Source of the DNA: Leptasterias polaris
Taxonomy: Eukaryota; Echinodermata; Asteroidea; Forcipulatida; Asteriidae
DNA: 64,000 nt
Assembly: GCA_037783415.1 (NCBI GenBank)
Contig: JAZGTN010000009.1
Location: 9,238,001-9,302,000 of the forward strand
Direction: 5' to 3'
How positions within the stretch are numbered: position 1 is the stretch's first letter; every line of letters starts with the position of its first letter. This document shows, in pieces, positions 12,801 to 20,537 of the stretch. The translations under genes and the position numbers were made by a program. A model generated the notes under the pieces. It saw only the letters and a program-made list of their open reading frames with translations, did no database searches and was not told the origin of the DNA.

Positions 12801-15800
12801 GGTATGACTAGACACATTTGAACTCTGTTCTACACACCAGGTATGACTAGACACATTTGAACTCTGTACTACACAGCAGGTATGACTAGGGACCATTAGA
12901 ACTCTGTAGTACACAGCAGGTATGACTAGACACATTTGAACTCTGTTCTACACACCAGGTATGACTAGACACATTTGAACTCTGTACTACACAGCAGGTA
13001 TGACTAGGGACCATTAGAACTCTGTAATACACAGCAGGTATGACTAATAATAATAATAATAATAACCAGTTCTTATATAGCGCATTTCACAATAACGTCT
13101 CAATGCGCTTTACATTAGTGCCCATTAGGGACCATTTGAACTCTGTAATACACAGCAGGTATGACTAGGGACCATTTGAACTCTGTAATACACAGCAGGT
13201 ATGACTAGGGACCATTTGAACTCTGTTCTACACAGCAGGTATGACTAGGGACCATTAGAACTCTGTTCTACACAGCAGGTATGACTAGGGACCATTAGAA
13301 CTCTGTACTACACAGCAGGTATGACTAGACACATTTGAACTCTTTCTACACAGCAGGTATGACTAGGGAACATGTTAGTCACGTCCCAGATTGATTATTG
13401 CAATGCTATCCTAGCTGGTCTCCCTGCCACCACTCTTGCCCACTTACAGAGAGTTCAGAATTTGGCTGCTAGGCTACTTACTTGTGGCAAAAAGTTCGAG
13501 CATATCACCCCAGCTCTGATGCAGTTACATTGGCTTCCTGTTAAATATCGTTTTATTTTTTAAGGTGTGTTTGCTATTTGTTAAATGCTTAAATGGTCTC
13601 TGCCTTTATGTATCTGTGTGATCTTGTTGCCACTAAGCCTATTGTTAGATCTACCCGTTCTGCAAGTGATGTTACTCTGCTGATCCGCCCCAGAGTGAGG
13701 CTGGTTTTTGAAGGTGATAGAATGTTCCCTGTAATTGGCCCTGACCTGTGGAACCAGCTTCCTAAGCAACTTGGGGAAGCCAACGATGTTGATAGGTTCA
13801 AGGCCGGCCTTAAGACAAACCTTTTTTTAAAAACAGGCTTTTTAAAACTTCTGAGTACATGTACCTATATGTAGCAATGCCAGGCTTTTGAATTAATGTT
13901 TATCCTAACTGTTTTTACTTATTTGATTTGTTAGTGTAACGTATATTTTTTAGTGTACCGGTACTGTCTATAATTTCATTTTAACTGTATTTTCTGTAAG
14001 GTTTAAATACTGTATGGAATTTTAATGTTTTTTTAACTGTTGAGCGCCCAGGAGCATGTTTCATGGATGGACGCTTTATAAATTGTCATTATTATTATTA
14101 TTATTATTTCATTTCATCACAGCCTACAAAAGAAAGATCACATTTTCCTTTGTGCCGGTAACTCCTTGAGTCCGGCTACGTCCCGTAGCCTTAGATCTCA
14201 AGGGTCTTTCTCAGGATTCTCGCTGTTCCCAAAAGTGCTGCCTTCTGTAACAGATCTACCCTCACAGTTGTACCTATTTCATAGCCAGTGACGATTATTG
14301 AGTGATAACTTTCCCTGATCTACATTTATCATGCACAGGTGTCCACCCACATAGTGCTAAGATTTGGGACGACACAACTATGGAGAAACTGGAAAAGCTA
14401 GCTGCAGATCCAGCATGTGTCGCCATCGGGGAGACCGGACTTGACTTTAATCGGAATTTCTCCGACCCCAACATACAAGAAGAAGTGTTTGAGAAGCAGG
14501 TATGGTACCACAGATTCTCCTATAATAGAGGTAGTGTTGTGGATGAGTGGCTTAGCGCACCACTCTCTTTGCCTCGTGTTAAATGTTTTATACCATTCAT
14601 ACACAATTTGACCTTTTTGTTTGTTTGTATGTTTTTTTGTTTTATTTCCATTTGCACAGCTTGAAAATACATTAAATAACAACAATTAATAGTAATGAAA
14701 AATGTAATAAGTAAGGTACAAATGGAAGTAACATCCAGAGGAGGTATATGTATACCCTTCTGTAGTGGAGTACCCAGACTGCTATTGGTTCAAAAATATG
14801 TTAATTGCATGCGAAAATGCATAATACAAATAAAAACAAAATAATGTACTATCCCGAGGTCAACTAATAATAAGACAAAAAATATGAAAAATAAAAATAA
14901 CATGTAATACAGTATTTGGATAAACCATTCAAACATTTAGGTTAAATTGGGGTTACAAGGTCAAGATAGGTCTTGTGATCCATTCATTTTCCAAAAGATT
15001 TTCCAAAAGATTTTTTTTTTTTTTTTTTTTTTTTTTAACTGCTACTGGCTGGTCCAGTTTTTAGACTTTTTTGGGTTTTGTTTTAATTGTTTTAATGACT
15101 GATTTTTTTTGAATTTGTGTTCTCTCAGGTTTATTGCTTTGTTAATTGTGTTTGGCCGTAGCTTTTTAAACTGTTTTTCTGTGAAGCGCTTTGAGCGTCT
15201 TTTTAGGCGGATTTTGGCGCTATATAAGTTTACGTTATTATTATTATTATTATTACTTATGAATATGGAAAAAATGACAATTCTTTAACCTCCTGTTAAA
15301 ACGGTGTTATATGCCATTTTGTTTGATAATAATAATAATAATATCGGCTCTTAAATAGCGCAATTCCAAATAATGATCATTGCGCTTCACACTTTATTAC
15401 CCCTGATCACTGGGCCATTTATTTCATTCCTGAAACCATCTCAGCTCTCTGGGGAGTATACAGCCTGTGCTGCCAAAGCGCACTAAGCTAAATCATTCAC
15501 AAGAACCATCTCTGCCCTCACAGGTACTCATTTTACCCCTGGGTGAAGAGAAGCAATTATAGTTAAGTGTCTTGCTCAAGGACACAAGTGTCATGACCGG
15601 GATTCGAACCCACACCCTGATGACTCGGCCACCAGAACTTGAGTCCGATTTACCTAACCGCTTGGCCACGACACGCCTATAGTGCATTTTTTTGTCAAAA
15701 TCCAAAAGTGTTCGGCGCCGTCAGATTTGAATATATGTTTTGGTTTATACAGAGAATTTTTAGTTCAATACTGAGTTTTGACTATGATTCAATCAAAATA

Positions 15801-18284
15801 AAATTATATTTGACTTTTTGACTCATGCAAAAATTCCCATAGGAATGTACAGACCCATTTATTTGTTCAATCCCACGCTGTCGGTTTCAAAATTGGCTCT
15901 GAAAAAGTATAAAATGAAGAGACTTTCTATACAGTTTTAGCGTGAAATTATAGATTTAGCCTCTGAGAAAGACTCTGCTGGGGTTGAATTGTCAGGCCAC
16001 TTACTAAATTGGCAGGTGTGGACTTGTATTCTCCACTTTCATAAGGACTCTTATCTATACAGCAATCCTTCACCGATCTTGAACTCTTGGTGGCAGCAGA
16101 TATGCCTCCATTACTGCGGTGTACCTGGGTGGTACTGCGCTGCCTAGCGACTGGTATAAGGTTTGGGCTACAAACCATCATTTGATCAGTCGCGGGTTAT
16201 TGGACTTTCACTTTGCAAATCGCTTAAACCCGTCGCTAGGCAGCGCAGTACCACCCAGGTACCATCGCAATAATGGCGGTATCTGCTGCCACCAAGAGTT
16301 CAAGATCGGTGAAGGATTGCTGTATTGGAAAATGAGTGCATCACAAACTGAATTTATCCTTGGAGCCCCTCCATAAGTGACCCTTGATCGTTTGGAAGTC
16401 TGGAAACCCTCTGTATAGACCCTGTGACCTGTGACCTGTGACATCACATTTTTACAAAAGAGCCACAGAGCCTGGACTTCCTGCAGGCACAGTTTGAACA
16501 CAGCTCAATGGAAGAATACTTATGTTTTATAGAGATTGCACTGTCTGATTTGTCTCAACTTTTGATATGAAGAAAGGGGGGACATCTCAAAAGCTGAACA
16601 GCTGTTGCTTTTGTAACTCTTGAGTTTATGTGAAACCTATGACACAAAATGAGAATTTTCCCATATGGCCTGTGTAGTATCTTGCCTGTCAGGAAAATGC
16701 ATTAGAATATACAAGGTCACTATATCTGTAAACAAGGGTAACATAGTCTATAGAATACAAATTATAGAGACCCAAGTGTCAAGACATCTGCCAAATTGTC
16801 TTGGTTTCAGGTCCAACTTGCCTGTCGACTCAAGAAGCCTCTCCTTCTCCATGAGAGAGAAGCCCACTCTAAGCTGATGGAGATACTGATGAGGTACGAG
16901 GAGCAGCTCCCAGCCTGTATCATCCACTGCTTCACTGGTACTGAAGATGAAGTCAAGACGTATGTAGAAAAGAGCTTCTGGATCGGTCTGACAGGTAGGC
17001 ATTATTTAGCTTGAACATAATATAATAATAATAACTAGTTCTTATATAGCGCATTTTACAATAACGTCTCAATGCGCTTTACATTAGTGTCCTGGTCATT
17101 GGGCCAATAACAATCCTTTAATCTTTCTCAGCTCCCTGAGGAGTATACTGCCCGAGCTGCCGTGGCGCTCCAAAGGCTTTTTCAAACACAATAGCAACCT
17201 CTACCCTCGCAGGTACCCATTTATACCCCTGGGTGAAGAGAAGCAATTATAGCAAAGTGTCTTGCTCAAGGACACAAGCGTCACGACCGGGACTCGAACC
17301 CACACCCCGATGACTAAACCACCAGAACTTGAATCCGATAATCTAAACCACTCGGCCATGACACCCTACATCTTACGTCACATTTCGAGGCTCGTGATTA
17401 ACACCATATATCAGCCTTGAGTGCCTGGCAGGATTCTGCCAGATGTACCTTTGACCTCACATCCAATTCACATGGGTAGGGATGGATGTGATTTCTCTGT
17501 TTTTAACCGGAAATCCGTTTTTTTTCACCCTCCCAAAAAAGAAATGTTTTTTTGCCACCGCGGAACAAAGCGGCTATAATCGGGTTACCTTCCATTGAAT
17601 TGGAACTATAGCTCAAGTTGAAAGAGCTCTGACTAAAATGATGAATTTAAAAATTAAAACACACAAACCTTTATTGACTGTCTTCGGTTTGGTTATTTTA
17701 AAAAGTGCTTGCAAAATGTTGTTACACATTTTACTTTAAAATCTAAAAAAACGACCAAGTATGACCAGAGATCATAAATTATTGCTGCAATCAACCCCAG
17801 CGCGACCGCCAACACCAATAATAACCTCAACACAATCCAGCAATGGAGACTCATCGCAATTGTTTGGTTGGGGTACGAACTTGGTATCTAACTCTGGGGC
17901 GTTCCGTAGATTGTAACTCCTCAAAACATCTTACGATTTCCTGTATTTCTGACCATCTTCACAGGCTTTGTTTGCCAGATTGACATCAAGATCCCAGACA
18001 TGTTGAAGACGGGCACTCTGCCACTAGAGAGAGTCCTGTTAGAGAGCAACGCTCCCTTCATGGAGCCCCGCATCTCCAAAGACATTGAGGTGTGGGACTC
18101 CCTGAAGCAGGTCCTCGAGTGCCTTCCTCCGTTGACGTACTGGAGTCCGTTTCCTCGCAATGAGCCGGCGAAGCTCCCCATTGTGTGTGAGATTGTAGCG
18201 CATTTCCTTCAGATGGAGCCAAATGAGGTGGCAGAAAAGACCTCCAAGAACGCCTGTCAAGCATTCGACCTTGATACAGAGTAA
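3743..18284 (+). CDS. RRM-TatD fusion: RNA-binding motif plus TatD-family nuclease, 7 exons, 435 aa
   Basis: Join 3743-3845, 6263-6446, 8388-8628, 9788-9902, 14339-14499, 16811-16994, 17965-18284; total 1308 nt, with all phases matching. Residues 31-108 form an RRM: RNP2 is KIYFGN (31-36) and RNP1 is RGFGYIES (75-82), then LDGRKLRVQVAR, most like eIF4B/eIF4H. Residues 109-145 are a basic Ser/Arg-rich linker. Residues 146-432 are a TatD domain: LIDVGANL, AGVHPH (214-219), GETGLDFNRNFS (245-256), LLHEREAH (280-287), HCFTG (307-311), RNEPAKLP (394-401). TatD proteins are TIM-barrel metal nucleases acting on DNA or RNA 3' ends. DxGxN in place of DxHxH fits the TatD/TATDN1 branch. Oddity: the Asp expected in ETDAP is Asn358 (ESNAP). 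The fusion suggests a nuclease directed to RNA, which is inference. No signal peptide is seen. Confidence 0.9.
4105..4562. repeat. 226-bp direct tandem duplication in intron 1
   Basis: Two copies, starting at 4105 and 4331 with AAATGGTATTTACAACA, are nearly identical through GGTTAAGGGTTGACAG. They differ by small indels. Each contains the self-complementary core CATGGCATT/AATGCCATG. Confidence 0.9.
5625..5735 (+). repeat. Single dispersed copy of the 108-bp repeat
   Basis: Shares TTTACCACATGATAT, CAGGCTGG, CATTCAAAACCACAGTGG and GACAGTAG..GGGTT with the tandem units at 1-440. It lies in intron 1 of the RRM-TatD gene. The same flank (TTAACCCTCCTACT) appears in opposite orientation at about 5519-5532, hinting at an inverted-repeat element. 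Confidence 0.75.
5860..6200 (+). mobile_element. Two tRNA-derived SINE heads (family B)
   Basis: GGCTAGATAGCTCAGTTGGT (5869-5888) and GGCTAGATTAATCAGTTGGT (6111-6130) resemble a polymerase III A box, followed by AAAGCGCCGG or AAAGTGCCGG. The second copy continues to a decayed B-box region and the family tail TAGTCAATTTTTCTTGTACA. Related copies are near 20136 and 28540. They are decayed and not tRNA genes. Confidence 0.65.
6263..6446 (+). CDS. RRM-TatD exon 2 (core of the RRM)
   Basis: The acceptor is TTTCTTGCAG at 6253-6262. The exon completes Gly35 and encodes NLPFATTAEDLEKWV through RNP1 (GRARGFGYIES) to LKLHGE. The donor is GGAGA|GTAAGT (phase 2). It carries both RNA-contacting motifs except for the first residues of RNP2. 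Confidence 0.92.
6790..7265 (-). mobile_element. Non-LTR retrotransposon 3' fragment (reverse transcriptase C-terminus)
   Basis: On the minus strand this reads PILKQLHWLPISQRI, then LIVHKALNGKAPHYISEL and DRSFSAAAPRIWNSLP, the usual end of the reverse-transcriptase ORF of invertebrate jockey/CR1-like elements. A frameshift near 7010 moves the last part (FHLRSC..KFKSLLKTYL) to another frame. The 3' end (CGCATTACAAGTCC) runs into a (TTA)n tail at 6807-6840, typical of such elements. It is truncated and dead, in intron 2, antisense to the host gene. Confidence 0.85.
7379..7488. repeat. Imperfect hairpin with ACCGGTGTGGT ends
   Basis: AACCGGTGTGGTCTTGAC on the left pairs with GTCAATACCACACCGGT on the right, and inner CTTGTCTTCAG pairs with CTGAAGACGAG. 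The arms are about 50 nt with a few unpaired bases. The flanking AACCAACACTTCTCCCAAA recurs in similar form near 62120, so this is part of a dispersed element. Confidence 0.75.
7586..7924 (+). repeat. Dispersed 340-bp repeat, copy 1 (intron 2)
   Basis: This segment is nearly the reverse complement of 16421-16753. Shared blocks include GGCAAGATACTACACAGGC, CATATCAAAAGTTGAGA and TGCCTGCAGGAAGTCCAGGC. Part of it (TGCCTGCA.GAA.TCCAG.CTCTG) recurs at 25720 and 25840. The class is unknown and it has no coding capacity. Confidence 0.88.
8090..8170 (-). mobile_element. Fragment of tRNA-derived SINE family A
   Basis: Contains CCTCAGCCCTCACAGGTTCC, then CCCATTTGTACACCTGGGTT and AAGAGAAGCAATT, which are the middle of the family A SINE seen complete at 56108-56458. 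It lies in intron 2. Confidence 0.7.
8388..8628 (+). CDS. RRM-TatD exon 3 (RRM end, linker, TatD start)
   Basis: The acceptor is GCATATTCAG at 8378-8387. The exon encodes ALDGRKLRVQVARDSNS (RRM beta-4), the linker with SNRRQRPRPVASK, then TYTLIDVGANLMHKTFG, the first strand of the TatD barrel, and ends LKNVLK. The donor is TTAAG|GTTTGT (phase 0). The junction between the two domains falls inside this one exon, so the fusion cannot be an artefact of joining two neighbouring genes' exons. Confidence 0.92.
9098..9672 (+). repeat. Intron 3 minisatellite, about 45-bp unit, 3' splice-site-like
   Basis: About a dozen imperfect units contain a GACTGCACTCATACC core, then CCCTCTTCCTTACCATAGGC. Units vary (TAGTTGAC, TGTCGAC, TAGTCAAC). 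Each has a long pyrimidine run ending in CATAG|G, the shape of an intron 3' end. The array stops about 115 bp before the true exon 4 acceptor, which has a different sequence. Confidence 0.92.
9788..9902 (+). CDS. RRM-TatD exon 4
   Basis: The acceptor is TTTTGCAACAG at 9777-9787. The exon encodes RAESMGVKKMVVTGTSIATT through YEGTLYYTA plus the first base of Gly215, matching the VxxLLITGT...STAG stretch of bacterial TatD. The donor is ACAGCAG|GTATGACT (phase 1). The last 22 bases of this exon are the first part of a 40-bp unit that is then repeated about 85 times downstream. Confidence 0.9.
9881..13371 (+). repeat. 40-bp minisatellite made from the exon 4 / splice-donor junction, about 85 units
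   Basis: The first unit starts inside the coding end of exon 4. Every later unit repeats that end (GAACTCTGTACTACACAGC) followed by AG|GTATGACTAGGGACCATTA. The period is 40, with 39- or 36-bp variants (GACTAGACACATTTG, missing bases). Variants cluster in higher-order blocks (for example TTC/TAC/TAG after CTCTG; ATTAG, ATTTG or ACAGG before AACTCTG), consistent with unequal exchange. It is interrupted once, by a SINE fragment at 13047-13127. It occupies most of intron 4 and almost every unit preserves CAG|GTATGA. Confidence 0.97.
13047..13127 (-). mobile_element. SINE family A 3'-end fragment inserted in the minisatellite
   Basis: (ATA)n, then CCAGTTCTTATATAGCGCAT and CTCAATGCGCTTTACATTAG match the 3' end of the family A SINE (compare 17022-17100). 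It splits one 40-bp unit between GACTA and GGGACC, and units continue on both sides, so it arrived after the array had formed. Confidence 0.9.
13372..14108 (+). mobile_element. Non-LTR retrotransposon 3' fragment in intron 4
   Basis: Codes for QIDYCNAILAGLPATTL, HLQRVQNLAARLLT, HITPALMQLHWLPVKYR and, after a stop and frameshift near 13560, SDVTLLIRPRVRLVFEGDR, GPDLWNQLP and RFKAGLKTNLF. These are the standard end of jockey/CR1-like reverse-transcriptase ORFs. A 3' UTR follows, ending GCGCCCAGGAGC..CGCTTTATAAATTG and an (ATT)n tail at 14086-14108. It abuts the end of the minisatellite, 5'-truncated and inactive. Confidence 0.9.
14339..14499 (+). CDS. RRM-TatD exon 5 (GETGLDF metal-site motif)
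   Basis: The acceptor is ATCATGCACAG at 14328-14338. The exon encodes GVHPHSAKIWDD through CVAIGETGLDFNRNFSD to EEVFEKQ. Glu246 of GETGLDF is the bridging metal ligand of the TatD family. The donor is AAGCAG|GTATGG (phase 0). The same frame stays open past the donor for about 165 nt, but that extension has no TatD similarity. Confidence 0.92.
15160..15258 (+). mobile_element. Retrotransposon or SINE 3' tail
   Basis: GTGAAGCGCTTTGAGCGTC, then GGCGCTATATAAGTTTACG and a (TTA)n run to 15257. This is the terminal signature shared by the retroelements in this window. No coding part remains; a 30-base T run lies upstream at about 15010-15036. Confidence 0.65.
15326..15678 (-). mobile_element. Full-length tRNA-derived SINE, family A (intron 5)
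   Basis: Read on the minus strand it begins GGCGTGTCGTGGCCAAGCGG (A-box region), has GTGGGTTCGAATCCCGGTCA (B box), a body with ACTTAACTATAATTGCTTC, and ends in GCGCTATTTAAGAGCC and (TAT)n. It matches the plus-strand copy at 56108-56458. Confidence 0.85.
16059..16323. repeat. Long near-perfect palindrome in intron 5
   Basis: The left arm (16059-16151) is almost the exact reverse complement of the right arm (16232-16323), with an 80-nt spacer that itself pairs partly at its edges. Paired blocks include GGTGGTACTGCGCTGCCTAG with CTAGGCAGCGCAGTACCACC and CTTGGTGGCAGCAGAT with ATCTGCTGCCACCAAG. It is probably a foldback-type mobile element. The unprocessed RNA would form a stable hairpin. Confidence 0.92.
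16421..16753 (-). repeat. Dispersed 340-bp repeat, copy 2 (intron 5, inverted)
   Basis: Reverse-complement copy of 7586-7924, with shared blocks along its whole length and an extra tandem CTGTGACCTGTGAC near its left end. Both copies are inside introns of the same gene in opposite orientation. Confidence 0.88.
16811..16994 (+). CDS. RRM-TatD exon 6 (two histidine ligands)
   Basis: The acceptor is CTTGGTTTCAG at 16800-16810. The exon encodes VQLACRLKKPLLLHEREAHS, then LPACIIHCFTGTEDEVKTYV and FWIGLTG. His282 and His307 sit at the conserved metal-ligand positions of TatD. The donor is CTGACAG|GTAGGC (phase 1). Confidence 0.92.
17022..17366 (-). mobile_element. Full-length tRNA-derived SINE, family A (intron 6)
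   Basis: The minus strand reads GGGTGTCATGGCCGAGTGG at its head and GTGTGGGTTCGAGTCCCGGT at the B box, and ends GCGCTATATAAGAACTAG plus (TTA)n. It is one of the best preserved copies and matches the fragment embedded in the intron 4 minisatellite. Confidence 0.9.
17965..18284 (+). CDS. RRM-TatD exon 7 (C-terminus, stop)
   Basis: The acceptor is CATCTTCACAG at 17954-17964. The exon encodes FVCQIDIKIPDMLKTG, LERVLLESNAPFMEPRIS, WSPFPRNEPAKLP and NACQAFDLDTE, with TAA at 18282-18284. Asn358 (AAC at 18048-18050) occupies the position of the near-invariant Asp of ETDAP. There is about a 15-residue insertion between MEPR and RNEPA relative to bacterial TatD. Confidence 0.92.
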
Positions 18285-18362
18285 AAAGTACCATGCCGAG
18301 AACAATCACGAGGCAAGTCTTTTGTTTTTATAAAGTAGATAAAATTACAGATTTTATTTCTG

Positions 18363-18368
18363 AATAAA
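18363..18368 (+). other. Polyadenylation signal AATAAA of the RRM-TatD gene
   Basis: The first AATAAA after the stop codon lies 79 nt downstream. A cleavage site about 10-30 nt later is expected. Other AATAAA-like words (near 18628) could extend the 3' UTR. Confidence 0.6.
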
Positions 18369-20135
18369 TTTCAGAGTTGTTGAAGTCTGTTGATTTATGA
18401 AAAGGAGTTGGGAAACAAACAATTTTTTTGTTTTCCCTTGTTTTTATTTTTGCATTTGCAAATTTTAGTTTTTATTCTGCTAAGTGGATGCAGGTTTCGC
18501 TTATGGAAACAAAAATCGTTGGCTCAGTGCTAAAAGGTCATTAATTGCAATTTCATATTCCCAATGATTAAAAAGTCATTAAATGAAAAATGCGTACATA
18601 AATTTGAACGGATATATCAAACACAACAAATAAATGTTTTACTTAGAAAATGACCGTTCTTTTTACCAAACAAATACTTTGAAGACCACACTTGATCAAG
18701 AAACTCCATTTACCAGGAGCTCCAAAATATGCAAAAGCAATTTGATGAAACCCTTACAAATTGCACTAATGACCTTATAGTCCTGAGCAGACGAAATGGG
18801 TATTTTTTATTTAAAGTCTTTAGTGATGTTTACTCGTAGATTTTTTCTTTGGTTAATTTTGCCTAATGCACAAGATGAACTAGAAATCAATTATTTTTTA
18901 AGAATTGTAGGCGATAAATCTCTTAGAAATTAAACAGATTGTTTTTAATGTGTCCACCGTGGCACTGGTGTTACTTCTGATACTTCTTATTGGTCATATC
19001 ATTTGAGACTTTGTTTACAAAGCAACTTCACTGCATATAATATGGATCTCTGCAGTTTTAGGACAAGAGACATTATTTTTGGCGACAGTTTCTTCCGATT
19101 ACAGAGTGTTTTGATGTTGGTGTTTTGTTTTCTCAAAGATTGCTCGGAACTTGTTGCCTGTAAACTGCTTTAGTGTGAGCTGGTCCTAAGAATATTCCCT
19201 CAGACATTCTGATTGCCTGGTGATTAAGTTTGGTATACCCTAAAAAAGTTACCATCGTTCCAGATGAATATAAATGCAGTTTTTCTTTCTTTAGCTTGTC
19301 ATCTGCGTGATCTGTTACACAACAGCAGTACATTGACCTTAAGCTCGGTAGCTCAAAAATGCACAAAGTTATTTGATTTCAATCCAAAAATGGAATAAAA
19401 GCAAAAGCCAAAATGAATGCATGATTCAAAGTTACAAATAAGTAATGAGCAAACATAAACTAAGAATTTCCCAGTGAGACAATCTGATGACTTCTGTTAT
19501 GTAGCTTTTTTTTCTGCATTTCTTAATCCTTTGTTGATCAACAGAGTTGTAGTGGTGTCATTGTGCTCAAGTCATAGGTCACTCGGTTCAAATCAGAGTC
19601 CGAGTCACGTGTCATTATTTAAGTTTAGATCAAAGTCCTGGTCATGAGTAGTACTCAGTTCAAATCCTAGTCTAATCTTTAAGTCACTTGGTTCAAATCC
19701 AAGTTTAAGTCATGCATCAGTTTGTTCAAGTACAAGTATGAGTCACTCGGTTAAAATATACATCTGATCCATAAATCTTTGGGTTCAAATCCAATTCCGA
19801 GTTATGTTTTACTCCGTTCAAGTCTGCACCCGAGTCATCAGTCTTTTTGCAATTGTTGAATGATTAAACTGTGCCAGAGAAGCTAAACTGATCAGTTGAT
19901 TTAGTTGATCAAACTCGTTTGTAATACTAACCAAGTTAAGAATTTAGCAAGGACACAAGAAGTGTCATATTTTGACACGTAAATTGTACATGTATGAATT
20001 GAATTTTATGAAAACTTGTTTTAGTATATATGTTCATACTTTTTTTCTCACCATGATGAAATTCCATCTGAATAATGGATAATTAATATAAACTGGGGCC
20101 TCCCGCACAAAGACATTGACAGTAAAGAGAGGACA
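18369..20135. other. Intergenic, no gene seen
   Basis: AT-rich DNA without a recognisable exon. At about 19570-19830 there is a loose repetition of the words CGGTTCAAATC and GAGTC about every 50-60 bp, a decayed tandem array. Confidence 0.6.
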
Positions 20136-20260
20136 CTAACATTGAGCTAGCTCAGTTGGTAGAGCATCAGCACATCAACCTTGAGGTCCCAGATTCAAAT
20201 CCTACTCTAGTCAATCTTCCTTTGTTCACATCAAAATTACTAAAAGCTCTTGAAAAAAGG
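20136..20260 (+). mobile_element. tRNA-derived SINE, family B
   Basis: GCTAGCTCAGTTGGTAGAGC (A-box region) is followed by GAGGTCCCAGATTCAAATCC (B-box region) and the tail TAGTCAATCTTCCTTTGTTC shared with copies near 6110 and 28540. The mismatched stem and extended tail argue against a working tRNA gene. Confidence 0.75.
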
Positions 20261-20384
20261 GACCTGTGAGTGAGAAGTGAGAAGTTTCAAGTCTGATTCA
20301 TGATAAGTTAAGTGAAAGTCTGCATCCCAGTCTTCAGCTATTGTGACTCCCATCAGTTAAGTCAAATTTGAGTCAAAACTGTCC

Positions 20385-20537
20385 CGGGCTCGATTTCACC
20401 AAGCACTAAGATTCATCTCAAGATGAGTTGTCACTATCACTCTGATTTGTATTGTGACATCACACTTTGCTTAGCAATTAAGATTGATACACAGTTAAGA
20501 TCTATCTTACATGTAGCTCTTTGTGAAATTGGCCCCT
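20385..20537. mobile_element. MITE with GGGCxxxATTTCAC ends
   Basis: The left end GGGCTCGATTTCACCAAG pairs with the right end CTTTGTGAAATTGGCCCC, and CTAAGATTCATCTCAAGAT faces AAGATCTATCTTACATG inside. About 150 bp, with no coding capacity. The inner ATTGTGACATCACA is weakly palindromic. Confidence 0.85.

Noticed and set aside
9881..13371. CRISPR-like array
   Set aside because: The 40-bp units are contiguous with no unique spacers, begin inside a eukaryotic exon and lie in an intron; this is a minisatellite.
14302..14664. 120-codon open frame starting at 14302 as a separate gene
   Set aside because: It is exon 5 of the RRM-TatD gene read through intron sequence on both sides; the acceptor at 14338 and donor at 14500 match the TatD alignment.
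20136..20225. Working tRNA genes here and at the other A-box/B-box sites (15600, 17320, 26340, 56110)
   Set aside because: The tRNA-like parts have mismatched stems and are followed by long family-specific bodies and tails, so they are SINEs.
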